Shown here: positions 54,949 through 64,000 of the stretch, in pieces | Numbering within the stretch: the first letter of the stretch is position 1 | Layout of the letters: each line of letters begins with the position of its first letter | NCBI GenBank assembly: GCA_037127315.1 | Contig: JBBBDQ010001935.1 | Span: 3,462,001 to 3,526,000, forward strand | Direction of reading: 5' to 3' | DNA length: 64,000 nt | Source of the DNA: Ascarosepion bandense | Lineage: Eukaryota > Mollusca > Cephalopoda > Sepiida > Sepiidae | Notes under the pieces: model-generated | Databases searched by the model: none | Told to the model about the DNA's origin: nothing | Seen by the model: the letters and a program-made list of their open reading frames with translations, nothing else | Translations under genes and position numbers: made by a program

Positions 54949-55262
54949 GATGTGCGTTGTGGTGCAGTGGATATCGGTTTGGAAGAAAAATATGGGGAGC
55001 CGAGTTCGAATTCCAGTTGAATTCCTTGCATTCGCTTATGCTCAAATACCCATTGAGAAAGGTATTAATCCGTCTCTTCCCTCCAGTTATGGGCTAAATA
55101 ACAAGAAAAGTTGGTTCTATAGCATTGGCTGGCAACCAGTCTACCGCAGAAAGTAATGGCAGCCTAATGCAGGAGAATATTCTACCCAGTCAATCATGTC
55201 TCTTACGAGACATGAGCGCCCAAGCGTGTATCACGTATGGCACTTAACTGACTGACTGAAAG
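54949..55262 (+). mobile_element. tRNA-derived SINE, full length
   Basis: The best plus-strand copy: head cggatgtgcgttgtggtgcag, B-box gagttcgaattcc, body, clamp catgtctcttacgagacatg and 3' end cgtgtatcacgtatggcact then taactgactgactg. The first ten bases equal the linker between 5S and tRNA parts in the composite copies. Confidence 0.85.
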
Positions 55263-55365
55263 TAGAAACATATTCTGAATTGGAAGCATAATTTTATTTT
55301 CGCTAGAGAATGTTACCTTAACAATTACTTTATGAATAACAAAATTTGTTCAGTTACAATTGCTA

Positions 55366-55486
55366 CTATTTAACTCTTAGCTGGATTCTTAAGTGCATTT
55401 GCGCGTACGTGAATGTAGCGCATTTGATTGGAATTTGAACGCGGTTCTCTGATTTCTCACTCCAAGCAGCTGTTTATTATACCACC
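55366..55486 (-). mobile_element. SINE fragment
   Basis: Minus-strand head and B-box region (gcgttcaaattccaatc) of a diverged copy. Confidence 0.5.
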
Positions 55487-55499
55487 CTAACATCCACCA

Positions 55500-55700
55500 A
55501 CAATCACAAAGATAAAACTGAAATTCCGAGGACACATAATGAGGAAAGAATGCTTGGTGAAACAAACACTCACATGCAAATTGTTGGATAAACAAGTACG
55601 AGGAAGAGAAATAGGAATAAGTACTACAGAACGCAAAAAAGAAAGCTGTGGAGGACCGTAATCATCTATGTTCTGATCGGACACAGTACACAGAAAGAAA
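55500..55700 (+). mobile_element. LINE-B-like C-terminal scrap
   Basis: KFRGHIMRKECLVKQTLTCK followed by a GREIG segment corresponds to the KFLGHAMRKEGLENL segment. Confidence 0.6.
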
Positions 55701-56905
55701 GGGAGATCTACCTGTATATTTCAATTACATTTTTTTCATACCTGTTAGTATTTAATGATGAATTTCTACAGACAAAACATTAGTACTAGCTGACCTCACA
55801 CAGAAAAGTCACAGAAAGGTGAGAAAAAATGTTCAGAAGGAGGGATAATATTAAGCATCGTTAGAAAAAAAAAGTAATTTAGGTGACTTTTTTCACATGT
55901 GATATATTTTATTTATATAAAATTCTCAAAATTTACGAACAGAAAAACGGAAGGTTTTGGTGTACAACTGACAATTAGGGATTTGGTATCCAGCAACGAT
56001 GTTTGAGTGAACGTATAGGTCTGCAAGCGTGACCTCACTTAAACAAGCACATTTGTCAACACCTGAAAGATGGGTCTATTGCTACGTGTCCATACCTATC
56101 AGCTCCCTAAGGCTTAAGCTCTCTGGGTGGCCTACTGGACCTGCTAAAGAAAACGATGATCATAATTACGTCCATTTTTCTATAGTTACTCTCTTTTATA
56201 GGAGAGTAAGGAAGGACATGAAGTATGTATTGGTGGATATTAACATCACATACAAAAGCTAGTCAGTTGTCGAGCTTCTAATATTAGGTATCAACTTGTT
56301 GAATTTAAAAGCCATGTGACAGATGACCTTTGCTTTGCTGTCAAATTTCAACGAACGAACTGACCTCTGGGTGGGCTTGTTAGAACCTCGCGTTTCAGGA
56401 GCACCTAATTTTAAGATAATATTTTACTGAAAAAAAAAAATAATGAAAATGTTTATTTATTTTTGCTCTTGTACAAATATTTTTTCTGAGCTGAAAATGG
56501 AAAATGTTTTCGCATGGGGTTTTAAGAGAGAAGAAAACGTTTTCGCTCTATTCCGCGGTGAAATTAAACATTTTGTTTTTTCTTCTAGAAATACATGTAT
56601 ATTACTTACTCCATAGACAAAATATAATGGCTACTTTAAATGCATCAATATGCTTCACTGGTCTCGTAAATACGCTGAAAATGAAGACGTAATTTACTTA
56701 GCTCAACTTAATTTGGCACAGGGTCACAAGTACGTGGCACTCAGCGAGAATTGAACCCAACCATAATTTTCAGCCAGAGTAACTGTATTCGCCAGTAGCC
56801 CAGACCTGGGCAACCCCGTTAAATACAATGTCGCCGGAAATATAAATTTGGAAATTTCGTATAGTTTTCATTCATAAATTTATACGTCAGATTATCTTAA
56901 CAAAT
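55701..56905. other. no gene recognised
   Basis: Short frames without motifs. A minus-strand gggttcaattctcgc at about 56,745 could be a B-box of another tRNA-derived repeat; this is weak. Confidence 0.4.
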
Positions 56906-56909
56906 TTGT

Positions 56910-57180
56910 CTTATGGCCATATCACGTTGAAAAATCAGTTCGCGTACCATCACCAAAGTTAAGCAACGTCGACTCTGGTCAGTACATAGATAGGTGACAA
57001 TCTGGGAATACAACGTGCTGTAAACTTTGATAGGTATGGGTGTAATGGATAATGGCTCGGAATTGTTACCTGGAGAGCCGAGTTTCAATTCCCGTAGGGT
57101 TTTTTCACTTACGGGTAAATATCCTCGAGAAAGGCATGAACCCACCTTTTCTCCTACAAGATATGAATTAATTAGTAAAC
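56910..57180 (+). mobile_element. composite 5S-tRNA SINE, diverged
   Basis: 5S-like head 56,910-57,030 (tatggccatatcacgttga, caaagttaagcaacgtcg, tctgggaata), then a tRNA-like body with gccgagtttcaattccc. The same junction architecture as 1.2-1.6 and 41.0-41.2 kb despite strong divergence. Confidence 0.75.
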
Positions 57181-57333
57181 TTTGTCTCACTAAACCAATA
57201 TTATCTCCCTCTTCCGAAAAGATTATGATGCTCTACACATATTTACTGGCCTTAAATAACCTCCAAAAAGTTGATACTCTGTAGAAAACGAATCAACCAA
57301 CTTAACAACCAAAGATATACGGATAAATTTATG

Positions 57334-57692
57334 TTTTTTTTTTTTTAATCATCTCACCCCAAGCAAGGCATTCCACTGGCACTATTGCGCATCGGCTACA
57401 TAGGGGAAGGTAAAGAGAAGGAGTGGTTAGACATAGGGAATGTCAGGAGGAAGGTGACAGATGAGTAAGGATAGCGAGGATGAGGGTTGGGCAGATGGGA
57501 AGAGTGCTTTATAGAATGGGAGCAGGTTAGTGTGTTAGGAGGTGTCTATTGACCTTATATTTAAACTCCTGGAGATTGTAGTCGTCGGGGAAGCAATCGT
57601 TTGGAAGAGAATTCCACAGTTGGGAAGTGCGAGGAAAGAAACCGTTGGAGTAGAAGTTACGGCTGCATTTTATCGGTTTCACTGTAAAAGGG
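57334..57692 (-). mobile_element. LINE-A 3' end
   Basis: Minus strand: FTVKPIKCSRNFYSNGFFPR, SQLWNSLPNDCFPDDYNLQE, FKYKVNRHLLTH-stop, then UTR to the poly-A tail at 57,334-57,346. Confidence 0.85.
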
Positions 57693-57794
57693 TGAAAAGG
57701 GTTAGGGTTAATGTTGATGGTAAACTCAGAATTGAAACTGAAAGAATTCTGAGACAAGGTATTTTTGTAGTTTTTTAACATGATGTACAAGTCC

Positions 57795-58340
57795 TAAGAT
57801 TTCCTCGAGGTACTGAGCATCAGTAAGAGGCAGCTAAAGTTTTGGAAACATGCAATGAGGAAGAAGGGCTTGGAGAACCTGATACTAACAGGCCAGATAG
57901 AGGGAAAAAGAGACAGTTGAAAGCAGCGGATAACATATATGAAGGACCTGATCAGGTGAATGACGGAACGAGGGTTGCGTGGTGTAAAAGGAGAAAGCGT
58001 GCTAAGAAACACCAGGTATAGGGAGATGTGAAAAGCCATGATCGCCTACGTCCTGAAGAGACAGAGCACATAGAAGAAGAAGATATATGCCAACTGTTTA
58101 TAAGAAATTATAATGTGGATATAAAGTGAGGGATCAAATATATTATGATTAATATATAAACTGATCCCTCATTTTGTGGCCATGCTAGTTTCTATATATT
58201 TATATCCTAGATTTATGAGCTTGAGTTAGTGAATGACAGAACGAAGGTTGCATGGTGTAACAGGAGAAAGCGTGCTAAGAACCACCAGGTATAGGGAGAT
58301 GTGGAAAGCCATGATCGCCTACGCCCTGAAAAGCCGATCA
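57795..58340 (+). mobile_element. LINE-B 3' end, partial 272-bp duplication
   Basis: Plus-strand equivalent of the 17.3-18.05 kb array. The motif gaatgac[ga]gaacga starts at 57,958 and 58,231 (273 bp apart), with the same 140-bp linker between the LINE-B ends. Confidence 0.8.
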
Positions 58341-59115
58341 TTCAAGTAATGTCGAAAGAGGGTTGGACCAAGAAGCGAACATTGGGGGACACCTACGTTG
58401 ATCTCTTGGGATTCAGATGAGTGGTCGTTAACATTTGCCTTCAGAGACTTACCAGTTAGGAAGGACTTTATAACTTAAAAACCATAGATAGAATGAGTGT
58501 ACTGTAAGTCTTTATGCCACACCTTGACAAAGGCTTTTGAAATATCTAATGCGATTCTCCTTGAGATATCTTTGTTATCTATTGATTCTTTCAGTAATGT
58601 CAGGTAAGATATGAGCAATGGGCCGAGTCGATCGAAACCTGCACTGTTAGTCGTTGAAGAGGTTGTAGCAAGTGTTCTACTACACCGTTCTCTGTGACAA
58701 ATATTGTAGTAGTTAATACGGTGAGCTATTACGGCAACACATTCAGGTGTGGACTAATGCTGGCTGTTTTTAGTGGATTTTTTTTCTGAAGTATAAAATT
58801 CTCCCCTCTAGAAAGGATCCAGGGCATCAGATTTGTGAACAGTATGTTTGAAACAGGCCGAGAAAAATAAACCTGAAGCTGTCCCCGTTGACTTTCGTGT
58901 ACCGAAAAAGGGTTCTAAGGAACGGCACATCAGGGTGTACCTTTGAATGATCTAAAGGTTCCAAGTGGCAGGTGTGAAAATTCAACGAAGATGACCAGGA
59001 AGTGTGGAAGAGGTCAAAGAGGATCGTCTGATGTCCTGTTGCATCAGTAACGTGGGTGGGTTTTTCGATGACCTGTGTTGGTTCGTAGACAATGGAGAAA
59101 TCTCTACAGTATCTG
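58341..59115 (-). pseudogene. LINE-C-like endonuclease/RT relic
   Basis: Minus strand in order: endonuclease end YEPTQVIEKPTHVTDATGHQ, TILFDLFHTSWSSS, then RT RRIALDISKAFVKVWHKDLQ, SFLTGKSLKANVNDH and GVPQCSLLGPTLF (family GVPQGS). The YADD region is missing and stops are present. It is assigned to LINE-C only because the plus-strand piece next to it is LINE-C; it could be another CR1/Jockey-like family. Confidence 0.7.
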
Positions 59116-59284
59116 CCTTCTTCATCAATTCTAAATTTTGTTTATCGATTCTACTTTCCACACTGTTAGATTAACCGCAGAAATTAAAGAACATCACATA
59201 AAGTAGTAGTTATTTTGCGTCAATACTTATGTCTGACCTCAATATTAACAAAAACTCCTTAAAAAATACAGATGATCTGAGAAT

Positions 59285-59640
59285 GGCAGCTGATGACTCC
59301 TATGACTTAACCAAACAGCTCAGCAGCGGGAAATTAGCCTATTAATACACAAAAAGCAATCTAGTGTCATTTCATCATCATTGCTCGGACTCCAAGGACA
59401 ATTAACGTCTATACTGTCAATGGGGCTTCATGCTCTGAACGTCTCCTGGGTTTCAAGTTAGTTTCAGACCACAAGTGGAACTGGAACATATACCAAATAA
59501 ATTGGGAAATTGTCTACTCTCTTCACCACCACAGAAAACACTTGACTTTAAGATTGTTTTCTAAGTATAACTTAGACACAAGGCCAAAACTATGGGGCAT
59601 CCCGTGAGGATCAAATTCACTATTCTAGCAAACATTACAC
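59285..59640 (+). mobile_element. LINE-C RT downstream fragment
   Basis: VYTVNGASCSERLLGFKLVS and DHKWNWNIYQIN match the LLGxxLSxDLKWNxYI region after the RT palm. Broken. Confidence 0.6.
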
Positions 59641-59829
59641 AATGTCGACGAATGTTAATGATTTTCCAATCGTAGCTTAGGTGTGGTACAAGGCCTTAAG
59701 TATGGAGCAACTAGTAAGTTTCGAACTCATTAATCAGTCGTAATTGATCTAGGTGAAAAGACTTATCCTTGTTTTACGCCTCTTTCTATCTTTGTAAGGA
59801 TGTGTCTTTTCACCGGATTTGTTCAACCT

Positions 59830-60690
59830 GGACAGCGAGAATATTTTGAGGACCCTAGATGACACGCCAGGATTTGTTATTGGAGGCCACAACTTAACAT
59901 AAGGTATGCAGATGATACAGTGCTATTTGCAGACACTGAAAGGAAACTAAAAGACCTCCTACAGAATGTAGCGGTGGAGAGCGACAGAAAAGGACTACAA
60001 ATAAACTTTAAGAAAACTGAATGCATGGTCATCGGCAATGGTGCAACCCAAAATGCTAAATACAGGTGGGGGATACTAGAATCAAGCAAGTACAAAAATT
60101 AAATACCTAGGCAGTGTTCTAACAGGAGATGGAAAGTGCGATACAGAGATCCGAAGACGAATTGGCATGGCGAAGGACGCGTTCCAGAAGTTGAGTAAAG
60201 TACTAACACACAGGAAAATTTCACTGGAAACAAAAAAAAAGAATGCTGGATTGCTAAGTGATGTCAGTTTTTCAATACGGCAGTGAATGCTGGACAATAT
60301 AATCGAAAATGAGGACAAAACATGAAGCAGCGGAAATATGGTTCTACAGAAGGATGCTGCGGATATCGTGGACTGAGCATGCAAGCAAGGTGTTGGAAAG
60401 AATGGCAACAAAAAGGAAATTAATAATGAGCATCAAGAAGAGACAACTGAAGTTCCTGGGACACGCAATGAGGAAGGAGAGCCTGGAGAACCTGATACTG
60501 ACTGGCCAGATAGTGGGAAAGAGAGACAGAGGAAGGCAGCGGATAATATATTTGCAGGGCCTGGTCAGGTGGATGACGGAACGGGGGTTGCGAGATGTAA
60601 CAGGAGCAAACATACTAAGAGCCACAGTGGATAGGGAGACGTTGAGAACCATGATCGCTTACGTCCTGAAGGGATAGGGCACATAGAAGA
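59830..60690 (+). pseudogene. LINE-B reverse transcriptase C-terminal half
   Basis: Near relative of 15,061-15,945: IRYADD-type sequence in shifted frame at 59,900, LFADTERKLKDLLQNVAVES, FKKTECMVIGNG, ISWTEHASKVLERMATKRK, KFLGHAMRKESLENLILTGQ, ending IAYVLKG-stop. A 5-bp loss breaks the frame just before YADD. Confidence 0.8.
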
Positions 60691-60741
60691 CGAAGAAGAA
60701 GAAGAAGAAGAAGAAGAAGAAGAAGAAGAAGAAGAAGAAGA
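60689..60741. repeat. (GAA)n tail of LINE-B
   Basis: About 17 GAA repeats directly after the LINE-B end agggcacatagaaga. The LINE-B ends at 15.9 and 58.08 kb have short agaagaa versions. Confidence 0.95.
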
Positions 60742-60765
60742 ATTGATCTAGGAAGACAAGCTTGT

Positions 60766-61092
60766 TGTTATGTTGTGTGTAACAGAAATTATTGAGTAAA
60801 TAATTACAAACAACGGAAATATAGTAAATGGAATATATTACCAGAAAATAGTATTTACAACTGAGTTGTTAGTAGTATACAGGAACAAGAGTTTAGTAGC
60901 ACGTATCGTCGTAAGACGTAGAGTCGGAGAATAGCACACTTCCGGTTCACTACCGGAAATACTCGACTGACTTGTTATCGAGACTGGTTACTCTCCTTGA
61001 GGTCTTTCCACTACCACTTTATGTAGTGATTGGAATAGTCCATTATAGTCGAACAAAGGTGGAGAGCGCCCCAACACTTGTTAACTATAACA
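60766..61092. mobile_element. possible solo LTR
   Basis: Bounded by TGTTAT and ATAACA (perfect 6-bp inverted ends), 327 bp. No TATA or AATAAA in the expected order and no target duplication, so it is tentative. Confidence 0.25.
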
Positions 61093-61181
61093 CCATGTCG
61101 AAGTGCCCTGTACTTGACTGATATTCATTAATTTTATGAAAAACAGACTAGAACCAAAATGGCTGAAGCTGCTGAAGACTG

Positions 61182-61271
61182 ACTTGATTTAAAAGCCGTT
61201 TACAGTGTAGTGTTCATACATTCAAACTTGATTTAAAAGCCGTTTACAGTGTAGTGTTCATACATTCACAC
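61182..61271. repeat. tandem duplication of about 44 bp
   Basis: acttgatttaaaagccgttt followed by acagtgtagtgttcatacat occurs twice with no change. Confidence 0.95.
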
Positions 61272-61359
61272 CCACACACATATTCATATTGCCACACATA
61301 TTTGTAAAATATTATTATGCTCACTCTTTCATTTTTACACATTAAAACAACATGCGTGT

Positions 61360-61540
61360 TTTCATTCTCGAGACTTGCTATGTTAGCAGGCAGTGATTAG
61401 TCAATCCTGATTGGACACCCGGTGTTCACGTGTTAAATTCTATTTCCCGCGCAGTCAGGCGTGTTCATTTAAGCTGGGCACACACGTGTTGCTAACCAGT
61501 TAGGGCTCAGTTGTCCGCGATAGCGGCCATGCTTTCGTGG
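61360..61540 (+). repeat. dispersed promoter-like repeat, copy 2
   Basis: Block order as at 2,215-2,420: cacgtgttaaattctatttc, cccgcg, cacacgtgt, aaccagtt. Confidence 0.4.
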
Positions 61541-61894
61541 GGGACATGTTTTTAGTTTTACCTAACTCCCACATACACACCCGCACTCAATTGCAGGTAG
61601 CAATTAGTGGCGCGAATTTATTTCTTACACAAAAATGCATGTGTACACACATTTCCCTACAAGCTCTAATGGAAACTCAACAACTCAGAAACTGTATATT
61701 TCATTCAAACTTTCATTGACTTTCTTCCAATGAACATTTTACGTCTCTTAACGGACCAAGGGAGAAAACTTCGTCCTCTTCTTTCGATAAATTGTATTAT
61801 TTGTTAATCACGATGTTTATATTGGAGTTACATTGGCATCGCTTATTTCTGGGTTTTTACTTCATCACTTGGTGGAATCTCTACAACAGCATTG

Positions 61895-62195
61895 AGCATA
61901 ATTTCTGACAGGAGCAAAGTCACAAAACTGTCATTAATCTACTTGTATTGGTATTTCCATGACAAATGTCAGGACGACAATCGTTCTTTAGTTACACTAG
62001 TTCAGACTTTTATTTCAATAACCCACCTTTCTAGGTTCATGGTCTCGGACAACAATCACTCCCATTTTATTTCATTTGTCAGTTCCACTCAGACGGGCTT
62101 TTACCCCAAGAACAGCTAGTTTGTGAGAACCGACTCATGAGATGATGCTTCCTTGAACTCTACAATGTTAACCTCTTTAATCGAATCGCATATCG
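61895..62195 (+). mobile_element. LINE-C C-terminal relic
   Basis: KLSLIYLYWYFHDKCQDDNR, SLVTLVQTFISITHLSRFM, VSDNNHSHF then, in a shifted frame, a decayed YNLNLFK-like end. This matches the usual LSLLYRYFHGKC ... VQTF ... VSNHPHF pattern of such LINE C-termini. Confidence 0.55.
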
Positions 62196-62267
62196 TTAAT
62201 GAAACTCCTTATACTCATAATCTTTGCTTTCGACTCATACATGCATAGCACACGCTTCATTCAGTAA

Positions 62268-62828
62268 CTTAATAATTACTAATAAATTAAATAATTACTA
62301 AATAATTAAATAATTACTAATAAATTAAATAATTGCTAAATAAATTAAATAATTACTAAATAAATTAAATAATTACTAAATAAATTAAATAATTACTAAA
62401 TAAATTAAATAATTACTAAATTAATTAAATAATTACTAATAAATTAAATAATTACTAAATAATTAAATAATTACTAATAAATTAAATAATTACTAAATAA
62501 TTAAATAATTACTAATAAATTAAATAATTACTAAATAATTAAATAATTACTAAATAATTAAATAATTACTAATAAATTAAATAATTACTAAATAATTAAA
62601 TAATTACTAATAAATTAAATAATTACTAAATAATTAAATAATTACTAATAAATTAAATAATTACTAAATAATTACTAATAAATTAAATAATTACTAAATA
62701 ATTAAATAATTACTAATAAATTAAATAATTACTAAATAATTAAATAATTACTAATAAATTAAATAATTACTAAATAATTAAATAATTACTAATAAATTAA
62801 ATAATTACTAAATAATTAAATAATTACT
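62268..62828. repeat. AT-rich satellite, 38-40-bp higher unit
   Basis: Built from taaattaaataattactaa and the shorter taattaaataattactaa in alternation over 560 bp. Confidence 0.95.
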
Positions 62829-63295
62829 ACCTTCAGTAGCTCTTGCTTTGGATTAAGTTTATTGATAATAAAAAAAAGTTACTTCTAAATTCGATTCGAA
62901 CTCGTGACATACTTTATTCCGAAGCATTTGCTAAAGGGTAAATAGTCCTGGTATTTAAGTGCGTGGAGACAAGTAAACGGAAAACACCGGGCACGAATAA
63001 TCAATGATATTGAATATTCACTGCTAATCACCTCGTTATGAAAGTGTTCCTCACGCAAACGTCGTCAATTCGCCACTCTTTTCAGCTCCCCTTCCTCCAT
63101 TTGCAGTCAATCATCATCGAAGCTTTCCCGCTCTACTCACTCCCGCCACGGGCATCTATTGTATCTTCTTCTTCCGGTTTTCTTTCTTTTCTTTGCGTAG
63201 TTTCCCAACTTTCTCCCAAATATCGCTTTTACCTTTTTCTTGTTTATCAATCGTGGAACACCTTCATCTCTTTCTCTCTCTTTTTCTCTCTTTCT
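62829..63295. other. unassigned
   Basis: Pyrimidine-rich sequence. Apparent frames are low-complexity. Confidence 0.4.

Positions 63296-63335
<40 letters not shown>
63296..63335. repeat. (CT)n microsatellite
   Basis: About 19 CT repeats. Confidence 0.95.
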
Positions 63336-63337
<2 letters not shown>

Positions 63338-63512
63338 CAAAGTTTACATCTTCCACTTCCGTTCTCTTTCTTGCCTCTCTCTTTTTCTTGCGCAGGCGCA
63401 CACTATTTTCAAAATTCTCTTTTCCCCTTCCAATCTTTCATCTACTCATTTCTTTTCTCGCATTCCCGCCACTTTAAACATTATTCTTTCTGTCTATCTC
63501 TCTCTATTTCTT

Positions 63513-63598
63513 GGGCACCTCGACGTGGTGTAATCGTTAGTAATCCCACTGAAATCATTTACACCTGAGTAGTGAGTTCGATCCTCACTGGGTGTCCC
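63513..63598 (+). tRNA. tRNA-like sequence, probably pseudogene or SINE head
   Basis: Acceptor arm GGGCACC pairs with GGTGTCC (one G-U), and the T arm GTGAG-TTCGATC-CTCAC is perfect. The A-box-like region is tggtgtaatcgttagta. The anticodon arm cannot be drawn convincingly, so this may be a tRNA-derived element and not a working tRNA. Confidence 0.4.
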
Positions 63599-64000
63599 AA
63601 ACTTTCGCCCTTGTGCCACATCTAAGCGGCGCTTGGAAATTTACCTATCTCTCTCTATATTTTTTTTATTTTATTTAACTCACTTTTTTTTTTCAAAATG
63701 TTTTTACATTATTCTATCTTTTCCTCTCTTCTTCTCTTTTCTCCTTCTCCCTCGACCCCCTCGTTCTTTTCCTTCTGTTAACACTCCTTTGTCAGCTCTT
63801 AAAAAATCTGTGACCTCTTTCTTGATGTTTCTTTCTTTTTAAATTCATAACCTTAATTTCTTTGCTATGCTTTCTTTCTGTCTTTCTTTTCTCTTTTTCA
63901 TGCCCCTCTTTTTCTCTTTGTCTCCATCTCCTCCTACTTCAGTAATTATCTCTCCTCTTATTATCCCCACATTCAATCCTGCTTAGACTTTCAAATTTCA
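63599..64000. other. T/C-rich low complexity
   Basis: Pyrimidine-rich to the window end, with no recognised feature. Confidence 0.5.

Noticed and set aside
60766..61092. Confident LTR call
   Set aside because: Only the inverted 6-bp ends support it; kept as a low-confidence feature.
63038..63568. 176-codon plus-strand frame
   Set aside because: S/L/F-rich translation of pyrimidine-rich DNA around a (CT)n tract.

Overview
This 64 kb window looks like repeat-dense, gene-poor DNA from an animal nuclear genome, most likely an octopus or related cephalopod. That assignment is inference from the repeat content: tRNA-derived SINEs with an octopus-type body, an RTE-like LINE whose C-terminus reads like the 'MRKEGLENL...' peptides common in octopus gene models, a Penelope-like element ending in an 'NRHSLSLIFN' tail, and many long (TA)n tracts. 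I found no host protein-coding exon, no intact open reading frame of a working protein and no bacterial-style gene organisation. Nearly everything recognisable is a transposable-element relic or a tandem repeat.

Three LINE groups dominate. LINE-A (CR1/Jockey-like, apurinic endonuclease plus reverse transcriptase) has one long frame-broken copy at 33.5-36.5 kb and many 3' ends on both strands (0.5, 5.8, 14.3, 25.1, 25.9, 36.8, 39.6, 44.1-45.5, 47.7, 57.3 kb), plus an endonuclease-half relic at 12-13 kb. LINE-B (RTE-like) lies at 15.1-15.9, 17.3-18.05, 20.2-21.1, 38.5-38.9, 53.4, 54.6, 55.5, 57.8-58.3 and 59.8-60.7 kb. LINE-C is a third family at 14.9/16.0, 49.4, 58.3-59.1, 59.3 and 61.9 kb. 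Penelope-like elements (PLEs) with a GIY-YIG endonuclease end lie at 13.1, 22.2 and 24.0-24.5 kb, with tail-only copies at 4.45 and 9.3 kb. DNA transposons are two mariner transposase relics, two copies of a long-TIR element (one with an 8-bp target duplication), two Tc1/mariner-type MITEs and three non-autonomous Helitrons with matching TC and CTAG ends. There is one solo LTR at 21.1 kb.

Short RNA-derived elements are the most interesting layer. (1) A SINE family has a 5S rRNA-like head joined to a tRNA-like body (1.2-1.6, 41.0-41.2, 56.9-57.2 kb). (2) A tRNA-like unit carries a near-consensus type I hammerhead ribozyme fold immediately downstream (23.76-23.98 kb), and the same unit occurs head-to-tail at 51.1-51.6 kb with a spacing near 248 bp. 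(3) A second tRNA-like family carries another hammerhead-like core (47.4, 52.1 and 52.7 kb). (4) The PLE ends carry hammerhead-like cores too. Published work links hammerhead ribozymes to PLEs and to animal retrozymes, so the working hypothesis is that PLE machinery mobilises these small Pol III-promoted ribozyme elements here.

Tandem arrays include a 21-bp minisatellite (1-171), a 272-bp array made from a LINE-B 3' end plus a linker (17.3-17.95 kb, with an inverted relative at 57.8-58.3 kb), an old AT-rich array split by two transposons (28.9-31.2 kb), a 49-bp array closed by an inverted unit (50.15-50.71 kb) and an AT-rich array at 62.27-62.83 kb. All family names come from motif reading without a database search.
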